This document shows, piece after piece, positions 19,586 through 29,059 of a stretch of 64,000 nucleotides of DNA. Each line of letters starts with the position of its first letter. Positions within the stretch are counted from its first letter, which is position 1. Under the pieces are notes generated by a model. The model did no database searches and was not told where the DNA came from. It worked only from the letters and a program-made list of their open reading frames with translations. The stretch is from contig NZ_JBHUOQ010000004.1 of assembly GCF_042686195.1 (NCBI RefSeq), positions 310,001 through 374,000 of the forward strand, read 5' to 3'. The position numbers were made by a program, and so were the translations under genes. The DNA is from Corticicoccus populi. GTDB taxonomy: Bacteria; Bacillota; Bacilli; Staphylococcales; Salinicoccaceae.

Positions 19586-20284
19586 ATGAAGATAATTGGC
19601 TTCTTAAAATATGTATTACCGGAATATGCCTCAGATTTTGAAAGCGGTAAGATTTTTATGCAAAATTTATTTTATTATAAAGACGAAGGTGTGCCTGATA
19701 CACTGATTAAAGATTTAGATGAAGGTGTCGCTTGCCATGAGAAAGATCCAAATAATTATATAGTACTTTTTCAGATTGAAGGTGAAAGTGAGATACATCA
19801 ATTAAAAGAACTGAAGTCACTTCGCCATTCAAAATGGAAAAGCGATATAGAAAATATAAAAATACACTGTTTTACAATCATTACTTCAGAAGATGTAGAA
19901 TCAACTGAAGATGGGTTATATAAATTTAAAACTTCATATCTTGACTCTTTACCTACTTACTCAGAAAAGAGAATTATCTACATAACCTTAGATCCAAATC
20001 ATTTTGTCAATACTATTAAAAATCAATTATTAGAAAAAGAATATATTTCCTATCGAATGGGACCTGTCGAGTATTTCGATACCAAGCATCCATTGTTCGA
20101 TAACTTTAATGATATCGACAATGTTTTAGATACAGTATTCTACAAACCTAATTTATATACATCTCAAAGAGAATACAGAATAGCTATTTACGGTTATATG
20201 AAGCAAAGTATTCCCTATAATAACTATAGTGACATTTGGACAAAAATTGATAACCTTCACAATATCAGGATTAAATCTCACTAA
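19586..20284 (+). CDS. Hypothetical protein, 232 aa
   Basis: No known family is recognised. The protein starts MKIIGFLKYVLPEYASDFESGKIFMQN after an aaggag site. It has a mixed alpha/beta pattern, no membrane segment, and a C-terminal YTSQREYRIAIYGY. It is divergent from the HEPN-motif gene on its left, separated by about 280 bp, and belongs to the small cassette between the 17.85 and 20.6 kb att sites, so it is probably cargo. Confidence 0.55.
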   Translation: MKIIGFLKYVLPEYASDFESGKIFMQNLFYYKDEGVPDTLIKDLDEGVACHEKDPNNYIVLFQIEGESEIHQLKELKSLRHSKWKSDIENIKIHCFTIITSEDVESTEDGLYKFKTSYLDSLPTYSEKRIIYITLDPNHFVNTIKNQLLEKEYISYRMGPVEYFDTKHPLFDNFNDIDNVLDTVFYKPNLYTSQREYRIAIYGYMKQSIPYNNYSDIWTKIDNLHNIRIKSH

Positions 20285-20356
20285 AAATCTTATATTCAAT
20301 ATAAAAATCACTTGATTTGTTCAAATCCGTCTTCTGATACAAAACAGTCATATTAG

Positions 20357-20520
20357 TTTAAAAAAGTAATAAAGTCCCATACCCACAATTAACACATCTA
20401 CAAGTATAATCCATCCTGATTTAATATGGTTTCTGTAAACTTGTTCATCATTATCTCTAGTACTATTTATGGCTAGATACGTTAAAAATAGACGCAGCAA
20501 TAACACTAGCCAAGAGGACT
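20357..20520 (-). pseudogene. Decayed small membrane protein gene
   Basis: On the minus strand two overlapping frames together give a membrane-protein-like C-terminus. One frame has VLLASVIAASIFNVSS; after a frame change the other reads SGWIILVDVLIVGMGLYYFFKLI and then stops. No intact ORF remains. The region adjoins the degenerate att site at 20.6 kb. Confidence 0.35.
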
Positions 20521-20584
20521 ATAGATTCTGTTACATTTATTCCTCCACTATTTTCGTATATCTATATATTTTTTCAAAATATCC

Positions 20585-20634
20585 AATCATTTATGATAAC
20601 TTGCTACGTATCACTTTATGGTGCGGTCTTTTTT
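20585..20634. repeat. Degenerate SCC-type att site
   Basis: On the minus strand this reads a run of A, GACCGCACCATAAAGTGATACGTA, then GCAAGTTATCATAAATGATTGG. The part TATCATAAATGAT is identical to the known S. aureus attB core and CATAAAGTGATACGTA is identical to the site at 17.87 kb. The inner GCGG arm is degenerate, so this border may no longer recombine. It separates the small cassette from the ccr-bearing element. Confidence 0.65.
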
Positions 20635-20729
20635 CCATAACACTTTCAGGAAATCTAATGATAAAAAAGTATCTGGATAGATTCTCTTACCACTTGAAAA
20701 TTTATTTAAACAGATATTAAATCCCTTAA

Positions 20730-21060
20730 ACTTCTCAATAATATCAATACCTTCATCCATGTCCTCACTGGGATGATTCATGATAGGAGAGTAATGTGTA
20801 AATTTATTTCTAACCTATTTAATTAAAAGTATCTGCTCTATGAATAAATCTGTTTTATTCATATCTTTTTCGTTATCTAAACAATGATGTACTTCTTATA
20901 TTTAGTTAGTATAGGTTTATAGTCGAATTTTGGTGTTGCTTCTATCATTTTCTTTATACATTCTTCTTCATACTTAGAAATATCTGGCGATCCAACTATA
21001 GCTCCGTTATTCATATCCTGATTTAAACTATATATAAATTCTCTTAGTTAACCAATGACT
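20730..21060 (-). pseudogene. Decayed ORF near the att site
   Basis: The minus strand shows coding-like pieces broken by stops: LREFIYSLNQDMNNGAIVGS followed by YEEECIKKMIEATPKFDY in one frame, then DNEKDMNKTDLFIEQILLIK. There is no start and no intact frame. The family is unknown. Confidence 0.4.
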
Positions 21061-21141
21061 TGTTGCTGATTAGGAGGACAGTTTCTTAATCAAATTAGTT
21101 CACATTTTTTTAATATAATTACTGTCATTCATTCTGTATAA

Positions 21142-22386
21142 CTAGTCTAATTCCCATCCTATACTTTCTATTCTTGGAATTGTCCAAATGCCACCTTCCA
21201 AGATTCTATTAGGGGCATATCCTTCTAATTCATAAATAGTCCACACACTTATTTCTTTTGTTTTTTTACAACCATTAACTTTATATTCAACTTGGACAGT
21301 TATATCTGATTTCGAAGGACCGGTATCAGTACACACTAAGTTTCTCACTCCAATTATTTCCTTATTTTCCCAAGGGATTTTTAAGACTCCTGCTTGTTGC
21401 CCACTGGATACATCTCCATAAATCTCTTTAAAGTAGAACTTACCAGGAGTCCCGTAATTTTTTTCCTGAATATACTTAAAAAACGCTAAAACTGTACCTT
21501 CGGGTGTTGTAGTATTATGTGTATTTAAATCAGGATTTTCAAGATGGATTCTTTCTCTCGGCTTCCATTGTTTAAATAAGTCTTCTCTTTTCTTATCATC
21601 ATGAGCTACTATATCTTGTCTAGTAGGTATTGTTAGGTTATTCATAGCAATGGAATCCTTTTTACGTTGCTCTTCATTTCGTAAACTTCTAATCCAATCT
21701 GATACGTAAAATAATAAGGCAAAAGTTTTAACTGCGACTATTTCATTATCATACGATAACTCCCTGCCATGTAAAATACGATTCCTGTATGGAATCGAGA
21801 TTGAATTTACATTAGTTTTTTGAGTAGCACTAGTGATTAATTCAATTAATTTCTTAAGTCCTCGCTTATGCCCAGTAATACTGTCTTCAATCTCTAAATC
21901 AGTATTCGTTGAGTATAGTCCTGAATTCTTAATATCATCAACAATACCATCTAATAACATTAAAATCACAGGTATGCAGGAGTGATATCTTTTATTGTTA
22001 TAATCTTCTTGGGCTAAATAAATAAGCCGTTTGCGTGAAAAAATAGGGCTTTGCGCTATTACGATTTTTAAATTGGTTTTAATTTTCTTCCTGTACATTG
22101 AAAGAATATATTCTTCGGCACGGCTGAGATTCTCTTCGTTATAAATGTTGATTGCTTTGTTCATGATTTCTATATCCAATGTTTCATGTGCAATCCATCC
22201 ACTACTTAAAAATATTTCATTATATTTATCTGGAATCAAAGATAATGTCTCAATATTTTCTGTTATTTCATCTACTTTATGATTTGGATATACAGTTCGA
22301 CTATTATTTAAATCATCCTTCAATGATTTTATAAGACGTATACTTTCGTTGTCTTCAATTCTATTTCCCAACCTCAGGACCTCCAT
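21142..22386 (-). CDS. HEPN-motif protein, paralogue of 18058-19305
   Basis: This 414-residue protein aligns with its paralogue along the full length. Shared segments are SGWIAHE, the alternating CIPVILMLLDGIVDDI, and the HEPN motif in YRNRILHGRELSYDN (R-x4-H), then TFALLFYVSDWIRS. The C-terminal NTF2-like part starts at TPEGTVLAFFKYIQEKNYGTPG. It lies at the inner side of the degenerate att site, as its paralogue does at the outer site, so the two may be the equivalent end cargo of two related cassettes. It could be an RNA-cleaving defence toxin, but no partner antitoxin gene is obvious. Confidence 0.6.
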   Translation of the reverse strand: MEVLRLGNRIEDNESIRLIKSLKDDLNNSRTVYPNHKVDEITENIETLSLIPDKYNEIFLSSGWIAHETLDIEIMNKAINIYNEENLSRAEEYILSMYRKKIKTNLKIVIAQSPIFSRKRLIYLAQEDYNNKRYHSCIPVILMLLDGIVDDIKNSGLYSTNTDLEIEDSITGHKRGLKKLIELITSATQKTNVNSISIPYRNRILHGRELSYDNEIVAVKTFALLFYVSDWIRSLRNEEQRKKDSIAMNNLTIPTRQDIVAHDDKKREDLFKQWKPRERIHLENPDLNTHNTTTPEGTVLAFFKYIQEKNYGTPGKFYFKEIYGDVSSGQQAGVLKIPWENKEIIGVRNLVCTDTGPSKSDITVQVEYKVNGCKKTKEISVWTIYELEGYAPNRILEGGIWTIPRIESIGWELD

Positions 22387-22548
22387 TAAATGTCAGAATA
22401 ATTATTTTACTTCTTCAGTACATTATAGGAACATACGTTCCTTATATCAAGTCATTTACTTTATCTATAATATATTGAACAATTGAAACTATTAAAATTT
22501 TTGATTATATATTATATTTATAAATACTATATAAAAGAGGTGATGAAT

Positions 22549-23898
22549 TTGCTAAACGAATCGTATACTGGTAAATATATTCAGGATCGACTAAAAATAA
22601 CCCCTAAAATTTTTTCTCAGAACGTTAATAAGTTATGGGTGTTATACGGATTGGATTTAACACTGTATCAAGTAGAGGCTGGGTCTAAATCGGCTAATTA
22701 TCGATTTAATAAATATGAAGCTGAACTACTGATTGTACTAATGAATGGTCTTAAAACGGCACCATTTAAAGTTACCGAATCAAAAATGTCTGATGAAGAA
22801 TATAGAATAAAAAATCGAGATAATAACCCTGATTCCTTTATAAAATTTATAGAAAATGTAGTACAAGCAATCGATGACATAGAAGATCAACCTCTAAAAG
22901 CTTATATATATGCCAATAAAATATATGACGAAACGTTAGAATTTTTATCTGCTCGAAAAAAATTAGAGGATTCTTTTTCAATGTTCATTCAATATACTGG
23001 TTCCCTTGATCCTATCGAAAGCGCTAAAAGACACAGAGAACTGGCTTATCGAATTGATGAAATGATATTTGAACTTTTAGACGAAGGTCCTGAGCCTGAG
23101 ATTATAAAGACCAAGTATATGAATTTTGACTTACATCCAAACTTCACTGACTTGGAACAGACTTATAAAAGATTTGAATATTACAAGCAGCAAGACTCTA
23201 CAAATAGATATAATCATTCGACGGATGACCAGCTATTAGATTGGTTTATTGTAAATACACTATCTAAAATGCGTGAAGGACGTGAAGATGAAAAGGAAAT
23301 AATACAAAAACAAATCAAGGAAATGAAAGATAAAAAGAAAAAAGCTGGTATTCCCAGATTGATAGAATTCAGTAATTTTTGGGAAATTAATGATCCTGTT
23401 AGTATGAAAATTGAAGATGAGCATTATGAGAACTTAGATAAAATTCAAGACGCCGTTAATTCATATAATGTCAATCTTTATAAGACCATGGACTATATTA
23501 AAAAAATTGAAATAATAAAAGATGATAATATGACACTAGAAAACCATGAATATTTTAAACCCACATTTAATGAATTTTATAAAACATTCAAAAAAATGGT
23601 TTTATTAATGCAAGTGAATAGAACTAGGTTTATAAAAGATGGTGTGTCCCCAATCCTACTAGATTATTTTATGAGGGATACAAATAGAGTTTTTGAAATC
23701 ATGCAAAACTATGGTATCGCTGAATCTAGTCATAACCAAAAGGATGTTAGCACGATAATAAGCTTATACAAAGAATTCTTACGTATTACTCAGTCCTTTA
23801 AAGATAATAATCACATTCAAAAAAGTTCTGAAAATATCACTTCTTGGAATTTTGCATATAAAATGCTAGATAATTTAAAGTCATTAAACAAAAAATAA
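22549..23898 (+). CDS. Hypothetical protein of the SCC-like element, about 450 aa
   Basis: No family is recognised. It is largely helical, with charged, coiled-coil-like stretches (MKDKKKKAGIPRLIEF, DPIESAKRHRELAYRIDEM). I favour TTG 22549 as the start because aaaagaggtgat is correctly spaced for it; an ATG two codons earlier at 22543 and an upstream frame to 22483 are alternatives. It ends before a strong terminator. It lies between the HEPN-motif gene and the replication module, so it may be cargo or a DNA-maintenance gene. Confidence 0.55.
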   Translation: MLNESYTGKYIQDRLKITPKIFSQNVNKLWVLYGLDLTLYQVEAGSKSANYRFNKYEAELLIVLMNGLKTAPFKVTESKMSDEEYRIKNRDNNPDSFIKFIENVVQAIDDIEDQPLKAYIYANKIYDETLEFLSARKKLEDSFSMFIQYTGSLDPIESAKRHRELAYRIDEMIFELLDEGPEPEIIKTKYMNFDLHPNFTDLEQTYKRFEYYKQQDSTNRYNHSTDDQLLDWFIVNTLSKMREGREDEKEIIQKQIKEMKDKKKKAGIPRLIEFSNFWEINDPVSMKIEDEHYENLDKIQDAVNSYNVNLYKTMDYIKKIEIIKDDNMTLENHEYFKPTFNEFYKTFKKMVLLMQVNRTRFIKDGVSPILLDYFMRDTNRVFEIMQNYGIAESSHNQKDVSTIISLYKEFLRITQSFKDNNHIQKSSENITSWNFAYKMLDNLKSLNKK

Positions 23899-23916
23899 CT
23901 CCCATGTATATAGCCT

Positions 23917-23953
23917 ATCCAAAAAATATTCTTTTGGATAGGCTAATTATTTT
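23917..23953 (+). terminator. Intrinsic terminator
   Basis: A 13-bp stem, agcctatccaaaa/ttttggataggct, is followed by a T-rich stretch. It ends the upstream hypothetical gene. Confidence 0.8.
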
Positions 23954-24121
23954 TGTCTTGAACTCTATTAATCTTAGTATTGTTAGGTCCTCGACGAAAT
24001 GAAATAGTGCTACGAAAGGAGTGAAAATACGATACAAAGAGTAGGGTGATTATCCTACTACATCTAAGACAATTTTGATATTAAGGGCCTAATTAATTTA
24101 AAAATAGGAGTGAGAATACGT

Positions 24122-25198
24122 ATGAAGAAGAAAACATTGTTTATCGATGCAACATTAAGTGAAACACAGTTCGGATTTGATAACTACACAGAAAATAGCA
24201 TCGCATCGGAATCAAGGAATTGTCTGAAATATGAAACCTCAAACACTTTAGAAGAAGTACATCATTTTATAAATCATAGTCATGACTATGTTTTACATCA
24301 TTTAACTATTGAAAGTTATAACGAGTTAGCTTTCGAGATCGACGGATACACCTATGGAAATGAATACTTTAATATCATATTTTATTTCGATAGTATAACG
24401 CAATTTTTCATATCCCCTGAAATAAGTATTGAGGACTATATTTATTCATCTTGTATATGGCGTTCGATTTTAAGCGACATTCCAAAAGAAATATTGGATC
24501 GATCAATATTTATATTTGACCAGTCTATTTACCTTGCCAGTCACATAAACAAGTTTATTGAGCTAGTAAATCGCTATGAAAAATCACCGTTCAATTATGA
24601 AAAATCAATAAAAGATCCTCAAGGATTTTTTGTAAAGAATTTCTTGGATTATTACAAACGTATTAATAAAGAAGAAGCTTTGAAAAAGAAGATGGTAGTC
24701 ATCCCTCGAGAATTATTAAATAAAGATTCTAAAAATATTATTTACCGCAATATGGGTAATGAGCCTACAGATGTACTAGAAGTACCTTCATCCTCATCCA
24801 CCAATGAAAATGGTGAGTTCACAATTTCAATTGATCTGTCATGGAAACGGGAAAAATACTTGTCCAACATTTATCATGGCTATCAATTGGAGAGTACTGT
24901 CCACATGTATTCCGATTGTCCTTTTACAGAAGGATTTTATACTGAATTAGATGATTTGGATTTTATACAGGACGAGCTCAGAGAGATGATTAATGATCAA
25001 CCTAGGTTAATTGATGCACTTCATCATATTCGATTCAAAACTGTTGATAACTTATTCCTGTTTAACACTGATGAAATTTCAAAAAATACCCAAATCGTAA
25101 ACGCTGTACTAGATTATGCCAAAAAATATGATGTTAATATTCTTACATTTAAAGAAGAGCTTCAAATTTCTGAAATCAATTTATCGGAGGACATCTAA
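24122..25198 (+). CDS. Hypothetical protein, 358 aa
   Basis: No family is recognised. It starts MKKKTLFIDATLSETQFGFDN; ATG 24122 is preferred because the in-frame GTG at 24110 lies within the aggagtgag binding site. The protein is acidic, mixed alpha/beta, without membrane segments, and ends ISEINLSEDI. The region just upstream holds a second copy-like site (aaaggagtgaaaatacgata near 24014) not followed by a usable start, possibly a relic of duplication. It lies 240 bp upstream of the DUF1413-like gene. Confidence 0.55.
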   Translation: MKKKTLFIDATLSETQFGFDNYTENSIASESRNCLKYETSNTLEEVHHFINHSHDYVLHHLTIESYNELAFEIDGYTYGNEYFNIIFYFDSITQFFISPEISIEDYIYSSCIWRSILSDIPKEILDRSIFIFDQSIYLASHINKFIELVNRYEKSPFNYEKSIKDPQGFFVKNFLDYYKRINKEEALKKKMVVIPRELLNKDSKNIIYRNMGNEPTDVLEVPSSSSTNENGEFTISIDLSWKREKYLSNIYHGYQLESTVHMYSDCPFTEGFYTELDDLDFIQDELREMINDQPRLIDALHHIRFKTVDNLFLFNTDEISKNTQIVNAVLDYAKKYDVNILTFKEELQISEINLSEDI

Positions 25199-25436
25199 AA
25201 ACGACAACTGCTTCGACTAAAAGCTAGAGGAATCAGTTACTACTAACATACTTCTAAAGCAATAAATATAATGCGGGATGAAATGTTTTCAATGAATAAA
25301 ATAACTTTGAGTATAAAATAATATATTTTCACCAGACAAACTGAAGATATTTCATCATATAGCAACAGATTCACTTTAAAGACAAATCGTTTGCGTCCGC
25401 AGGTGACTCGATATTATTTGAGAGGAGGACATTTTA

Positions 25437-25676
25437 ATGAAGTATTTAACGGCAAACTTATCAAATGTTTACCGACAAATGATTGCTAGTGCCTATGCGT
25501 TACCAGCAGGCACTACATTTTCTACTGGTAGTCTATACAACTCTGTTCATCAGCAGTTGAATACCAAAGAAAAGCAAATTATAAGTCGTAAGTTATCTCA
25601 CTACCTGCAGAATAACAGCGAGCATTTCGCCAAAGTAGGAAAAAGCGGTAATAACTATATTTATCGTAGACTTTAA
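25437..25676 (+). CDS. DUF1413-like small ssDNA-binding protein (LP1413 type)
   Basis: This 79-residue protein has the pattern LPAGTTFSTGSLYNSV, then EKQIISRKLSHYL and a terminal hairpin (VGKSGNNYIYRRL), consistent with a small winged-helix protein. In staphylococcal SCC elements a DUF1413 protein, LP1413, is encoded just upstream of the Cch helicase and binds single-stranded DNA and the helicase. The position here, immediately before the Cch-like gene, is the same. It starts after gagaggagg. The proposed role is in cassette replication after excision. Confidence 0.7.
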   Translation: MKYLTANLSNVYRQMIASAYALPAGTTFSTGSLYNSVHQQLNTKEKQIISRKLSHYLQNNSEHFAKVGKSGNNYIYRRL

Positions 25677-25732
25677 TCAACAGAGATTGCACTAAGGGTC
25701 ACTACAGTGCAATCTTCAATTTTAAGTTAAAA

Positions 25733-27499
25733 GTGGAAGGGATGATGTGTTTTATGGAATTAAAAGAAGGCGGTTGGTATGAATACAACCCCAAAACAAA
25801 AAAAGAAGTGTTGGTCGCACCACCCATTAGGATTTCAAAGAAACGTGTTTTTAGTCCATCGAATAAAACAGTGATTGAAATATCACTTAATGGACAAAAA
25901 ATACACGAAGATGACATGGCGATATTATCCAGCAGAAGGATTGAAGAACTGGCAACATATGGTCTTCCAGTCCACTCAAGAAATAAGGTGGCATTATCAG
26001 CTGCCTTAATGGATATGGCATTTAATTTACCTGAAACCACACTGTATGAACAAGTTGGTCTGATAAATGATGGAAATGGTTTAGATTACTATGGTGACAG
26101 AGCGCTCCGAAAAGATGCTGAACTCGATTCAAAATCTCCTTATAACCTCTCACCAAGCGGTTCTGCCGAAGAATGGATGAAAATGTTCAAAGAACAAGTG
26201 GAAGGAAATACGCCTTTGGAATTTGCTGTTGTTCTTGGTGTGAGTGGCGTTGTACTCACTTATTTAAAAGATGCAGGGAAGGATGTGTTTTGCCCCGTAG
26301 TGCACATCAGTGGTGAGAGCAGCACGGGGAAAACTACGGCTGCCAAACTCGCATTATCAACTGCTGGCAGTCCAAAGTCAAATAAAGGACTGTTTGACAA
26401 CTGGAATGCAACATCAAATGCGATTATCGGTAAATTATCCAATAATATGGGTATCCCCGTATGCTTCGATGAAATTTCCGCTAGTAACAATCTTAGCATC
26501 ACGGATTTAATATATACAATTTCTGAAGGTGTGGAACGTTCCCGTTCTGATGTAAATGGTGTGGCAAGGCCACCCCGTCATTGGTCAACAATCGTATTAT
26601 CTACTGGAGAGATGGGAATTGATGAATTGCCAAGTTCAAAGAAGAACATCGGATTAAACATCCGAACGTTCTCCTTTAAAGACACATTCACAAATAGTGC
26701 TCAACAGTCAGAAAATATTAAATCCGTCATTCATGATAATTACGGACATATCTTACCTCAGGTTGCTTCAGAACTACTGGAAACACCTGTAAATACGATT
26801 TTGGAAATCTATGATGAAGCCATCGAAACATTAAAAAACAGTTTAACAGGCTCCAGTGATGTTGCGGATCGATTAATCAATCATTATGCTGCTTTCCTTC
26901 TTGCAGCCACAACCCTAAATTGTACCAGTACTTTCGAAAAACATGATGTCAGCATTAATGAAGAAGAGCTTTTTGATTTTTTAGTTAATCATGAGAAAAA
27001 TGTCAGCAAACAACGTGATTTAGCTCAATCTGCATTCGTATTACTAATTGAATACTTGATTAATAATCAAAATAAGATTGTCGATAAAAAATCGGATGTG
27101 CCTCACCGTACTGAAACTATTGGATTCTTTGAACAAGGTACACATGAAGAATATTATATCAGAATTTTAAGAAATGACTTTAAAAAATTCTGCGATAATA
27201 ACGGTTTTCAAGGTCATACGATAGTAGCAAGAGCACTTAAAGATAAAAAATATTTTCTCACTAACAGCTCCGATAGAACCGCTATGCAAGAGTCAACTGA
27301 TGGTGAGCGAATCGGCTCCTTTTATAAATTGCTTATTCCAAAAGAAAACTACGGGGATTTTGAGTATATCGAAAATCAAAAATCAAGTTCAATACTTGAA
27401 AACAATCAGAAGCTGATAGAAGAACATAATTCAAACAGTGCTGTAAGTCCTTTTAAACAGACCATAGACAGCATCGAAGAAGACTTAAAAGGGCTTTAA
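25733..27499 (+). CDS. cch: Cch-like SCC replicative helicase (DUF927)
   Basis: This AAA+ ATPase of about 588 residues has an N-terminal DUF927-type region and Walker A GESSTGKTTAAKL near residues 191-203, followed by PVCFDEISASNN as Walker B. A C-terminal region without known motifs follows. Cch proteins of SCC elements are self-loading hexameric helicases thought to replicate the excised circle. The start is uncertain: GTG 25733, ATG 25742/25745 and ATG 25754 are all in frame and none has ideal spacing to the ggaaggg site. It lies between the DUF1413 gene and the recombinase pair, the standard SCC order. Confidence 0.8.
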   Translation: MEGMMCFMELKEGGWYEYNPKTKKEVLVAPPIRISKKRVFSPSNKTVIEISLNGQKIHEDDMAILSSRRIEELATYGLPVHSRNKVALSAALMDMAFNLPETTLYEQVGLINDGNGLDYYGDRALRKDAELDSKSPYNLSPSGSAEEWMKMFKEQVEGNTPLEFAVVLGVSGVVLTYLKDAGKDVFCPVVHISGESSTGKTTAAKLALSTAGSPKSNKGLFDNWNATSNAIIGKLSNNMGIPVCFDEISASNNLSITDLIYTISEGVERSRSDVNGVARPPRHWSTIVLSTGEMGIDELPSSKKNIGLNIRTFSFKDTFTNSAQQSENIKSVIHDNYGHILPQVASELLETPVNTILEIYDEAIETLKNSLTGSSDVADRLINHYAAFLLAATTLNCTSTFEKHDVSINEEELFDFLVNHEKNVSKQRDLAQSAFVLLIEYLINNQNKIVDKKSDVPHRTETIGFFEQGTHEEYYIRILRNDFKKFCDNNGFQGHTIVARALKDKKYFLTNSSDRTAMQESTDGERIGSFYKLLIPKENYGDFEYIENQKSSSILENNQKLIEEHNSNSAVSPFKQTIDSIEEDLKGL

Positions 27500-27517
27500 T
27501 TATAGGGAGGTAATTGT

Positions 27518-27598
27518 ATGAATCAAGACATCGATATGGTCGTAACATCATTGGTAAATATATTAATGAATGATGTCACATCCGTGGAAGAAGACTAA
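27518..27598 (+). CDS. Short ORF between cch and ccrA, 26 aa
   Basis: A strong site (agggaggt) precedes ATG 27518 with good spacing. The peptide begins MNQDIDMVVTSLVNILMND and ends in an acidic tail (SVEED). It could fold as one amphipathic helix. It ends just before a terminator hairpin, so it may be a leader or a small functional peptide. Confidence 0.5.
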   Translation: MNQDIDMVVTSLVNILMNDVTSVEED

Positions 27599-27603
27599 CA
27601 GTT

Positions 27604-27648
27604 GCAGTAAGGGGGAGTATCTAAGTCCCCCTGTACTGTTTTTAAACA
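27604..27648 (+). terminator. Hairpin terminator/attenuator ahead of ccrA
   Basis: Two near-perfect arms (cagta-aggggga and tccccctgtactg) are followed directly by five T. It separates the cch transcript from the recombinase genes and lies only about 20 bp before ccrA, so it could act as an attenuator. Confidence 0.75.
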
Positions 27649-27664
27649 GGAGGTAATCTACTAA

Positions 27665-29059
27665 ATGCTGAGTAATAAAAAAATCATTGCATATGCCAGG
27701 CAGTCACTCAAGAAAACAGATAAGGCATCCTCTACTGTTGGACAGCTTGAAGGCATTAAACAGTACTGTAAAGTGCAGAGATTGTCAGTTGATATGGAGT
27801 TAAGTGATACCGCCTCAGGAAAGAATTTAAAGCGAAAGCAGATGCAACGTCTGCTTTCACTTATTCAATCCAATGCGGTAGACAAGGTGATTGTATGGCG
27901 GATGGATCGTATTGCCCGTAATACAAAAGATTTGCTTCACTTCTTGGAACTCTGCAGTCAACATCAAGTATCGCTTGAAAGCCTCAATGATGAAGTCTTG
28001 GGATATCAAAACGCATCAGATAAGTTTAAAGTACAGACACTCGCTATAATGGCTGAATTGCAACGTAATATAATTAGTGAAAATATCCAGAACTCATTAA
28101 AATCCAAATTTCAAAAAGGATATGTCATTACTACCTTTGCACCATTTGGTTATCGATATGAAAATAAACAGTTTGTGATTCATGAAAAAGAGGCAAAGAC
28201 GGTAGGATACGTATTTGAAATGTATGTCTCTGGAAATGGATATAAAAAGATTTCTCAATCACTTCAGGCACATCCCACACTAATTAGACGGAACCCAGCA
28301 CAAGTGCGATATATCATACTCAATCCAAAGTATACGGGTGATTATGTCGGAAAATATGGGATTATTCGAGATGCGCTGCCACCAATCATTTCAAAAGAGA
28401 TGTTTGAAACAGCCAAGAAACTACGAGAATCCAAACAACGTGAAAGAAAACATACAGTAAATGCAAATTTAAGGCATAAAATCATCTGTCCTTTATGCGG
28501 AAAAAAACTGTCCACATACCACTACCATAAGCAGCCTAATGCGACACCATTTTACGTATGTCCTTCAAAATTATCAGGACAATACCATGATTGCGCAATG
28601 AAGCGTATACCCATTAAATCATTAGAACATCAGGTCATGCAGTATCTCAAAACATTTTTGACGTATGGAGATGCATTAAATCAAATTCATACGAAGGTCA
28701 ATCATCAACTGAAAGAGGTATACGCTCAACAACAAAACTCACTAAAAGACAATCAGAAGAAGAAGGATGAACTAGTTACTGCATTGGCAGAAGGATACAT
28801 TGACATATCTGAGTTCAAAGCACAAGTTCATGAGCTGGAATCAGATAAAAAGACCTTGAAACAGACCGCTGCTCTCAATGTAACTTTAGAACAAGTTTCC
28901 GGACTCATTCAACACCGTTCAGATGTAGATATGGCCTTATGGCAGTTAGTTGAAACAGTTGAAGTCAATACAGATGGTGACATCATCAATATATATTTAA
29001 AAGGATGGGAACACAGTATTTGTAAACCAATAGAGGAGGACAGCACTAATGATAAATGA
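27665..29059 (+). CDS. ccrA: CcrA-like large serine recombinase
   Basis: This 464-residue recombinase has an N-terminal resolvase domain with the catalytic Ser 14 in AYARQS and the conserved RMDRIARNTKDLL segment. A recombinase domain follows (APFGYRYENKQF), then a zinc-ribbon (CPLCGKKL with a second CPSK...C pair) and a C-terminal coiled coil. The length fits CcrA (about 450). CcrA and CcrB together excise and integrate SCC elements at the rlmH att site. It overlaps the next gene by 11 bp. The sequence is clearly diverged from the S. aureus allotypes I remember, so it may be a new ccr allotype. Confidence 0.85.
   Translation: MLSNKKIIAYARQSLKKTDKASSTVGQLEGIKQYCKVQRLSVDMELSDTASGKNLKRKQMQRLLSLIQSNAVDKVIVWRMDRIARNTKDLLHFLELCSQHQVSLESLNDEVLGYQNASDKFKVQTLAIMAELQRNIISENIQNSLKSKFQKGYVITTFAPFGYRYENKQFVIHEKEAKTVGYVFEMYVSGNGYKKISQSLQAHPTLIRRNPAQVRYIILNPKYTGDYVGKYGIIRDALPPIISKEMFETAKKLRESKQRERKHTVNANLRHKIICPLCGKKLSTYHYHKQPNATPFYVCPSKLSGQYHDCAMKRIPIKSLEHQVMQYLKTFLTYGDALNQIHTKVNHQLKEVYAQQQNSLKDNQKKKDELVTALAEGYIDISEFKAQVHELESDKKTLKQTAALNVTLEQVSGLIQHRSDVDMALWQLVETVEVNTDGDIINIYLKGWEHSICKPIEEDSTNDK

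Noticed and set aside
20469..20720. 83-codon plus-strand ORF
   Set aside because: It runs across the degenerate att site, has no ribosome site and its composition is that of non-coding AT-rich DNA.
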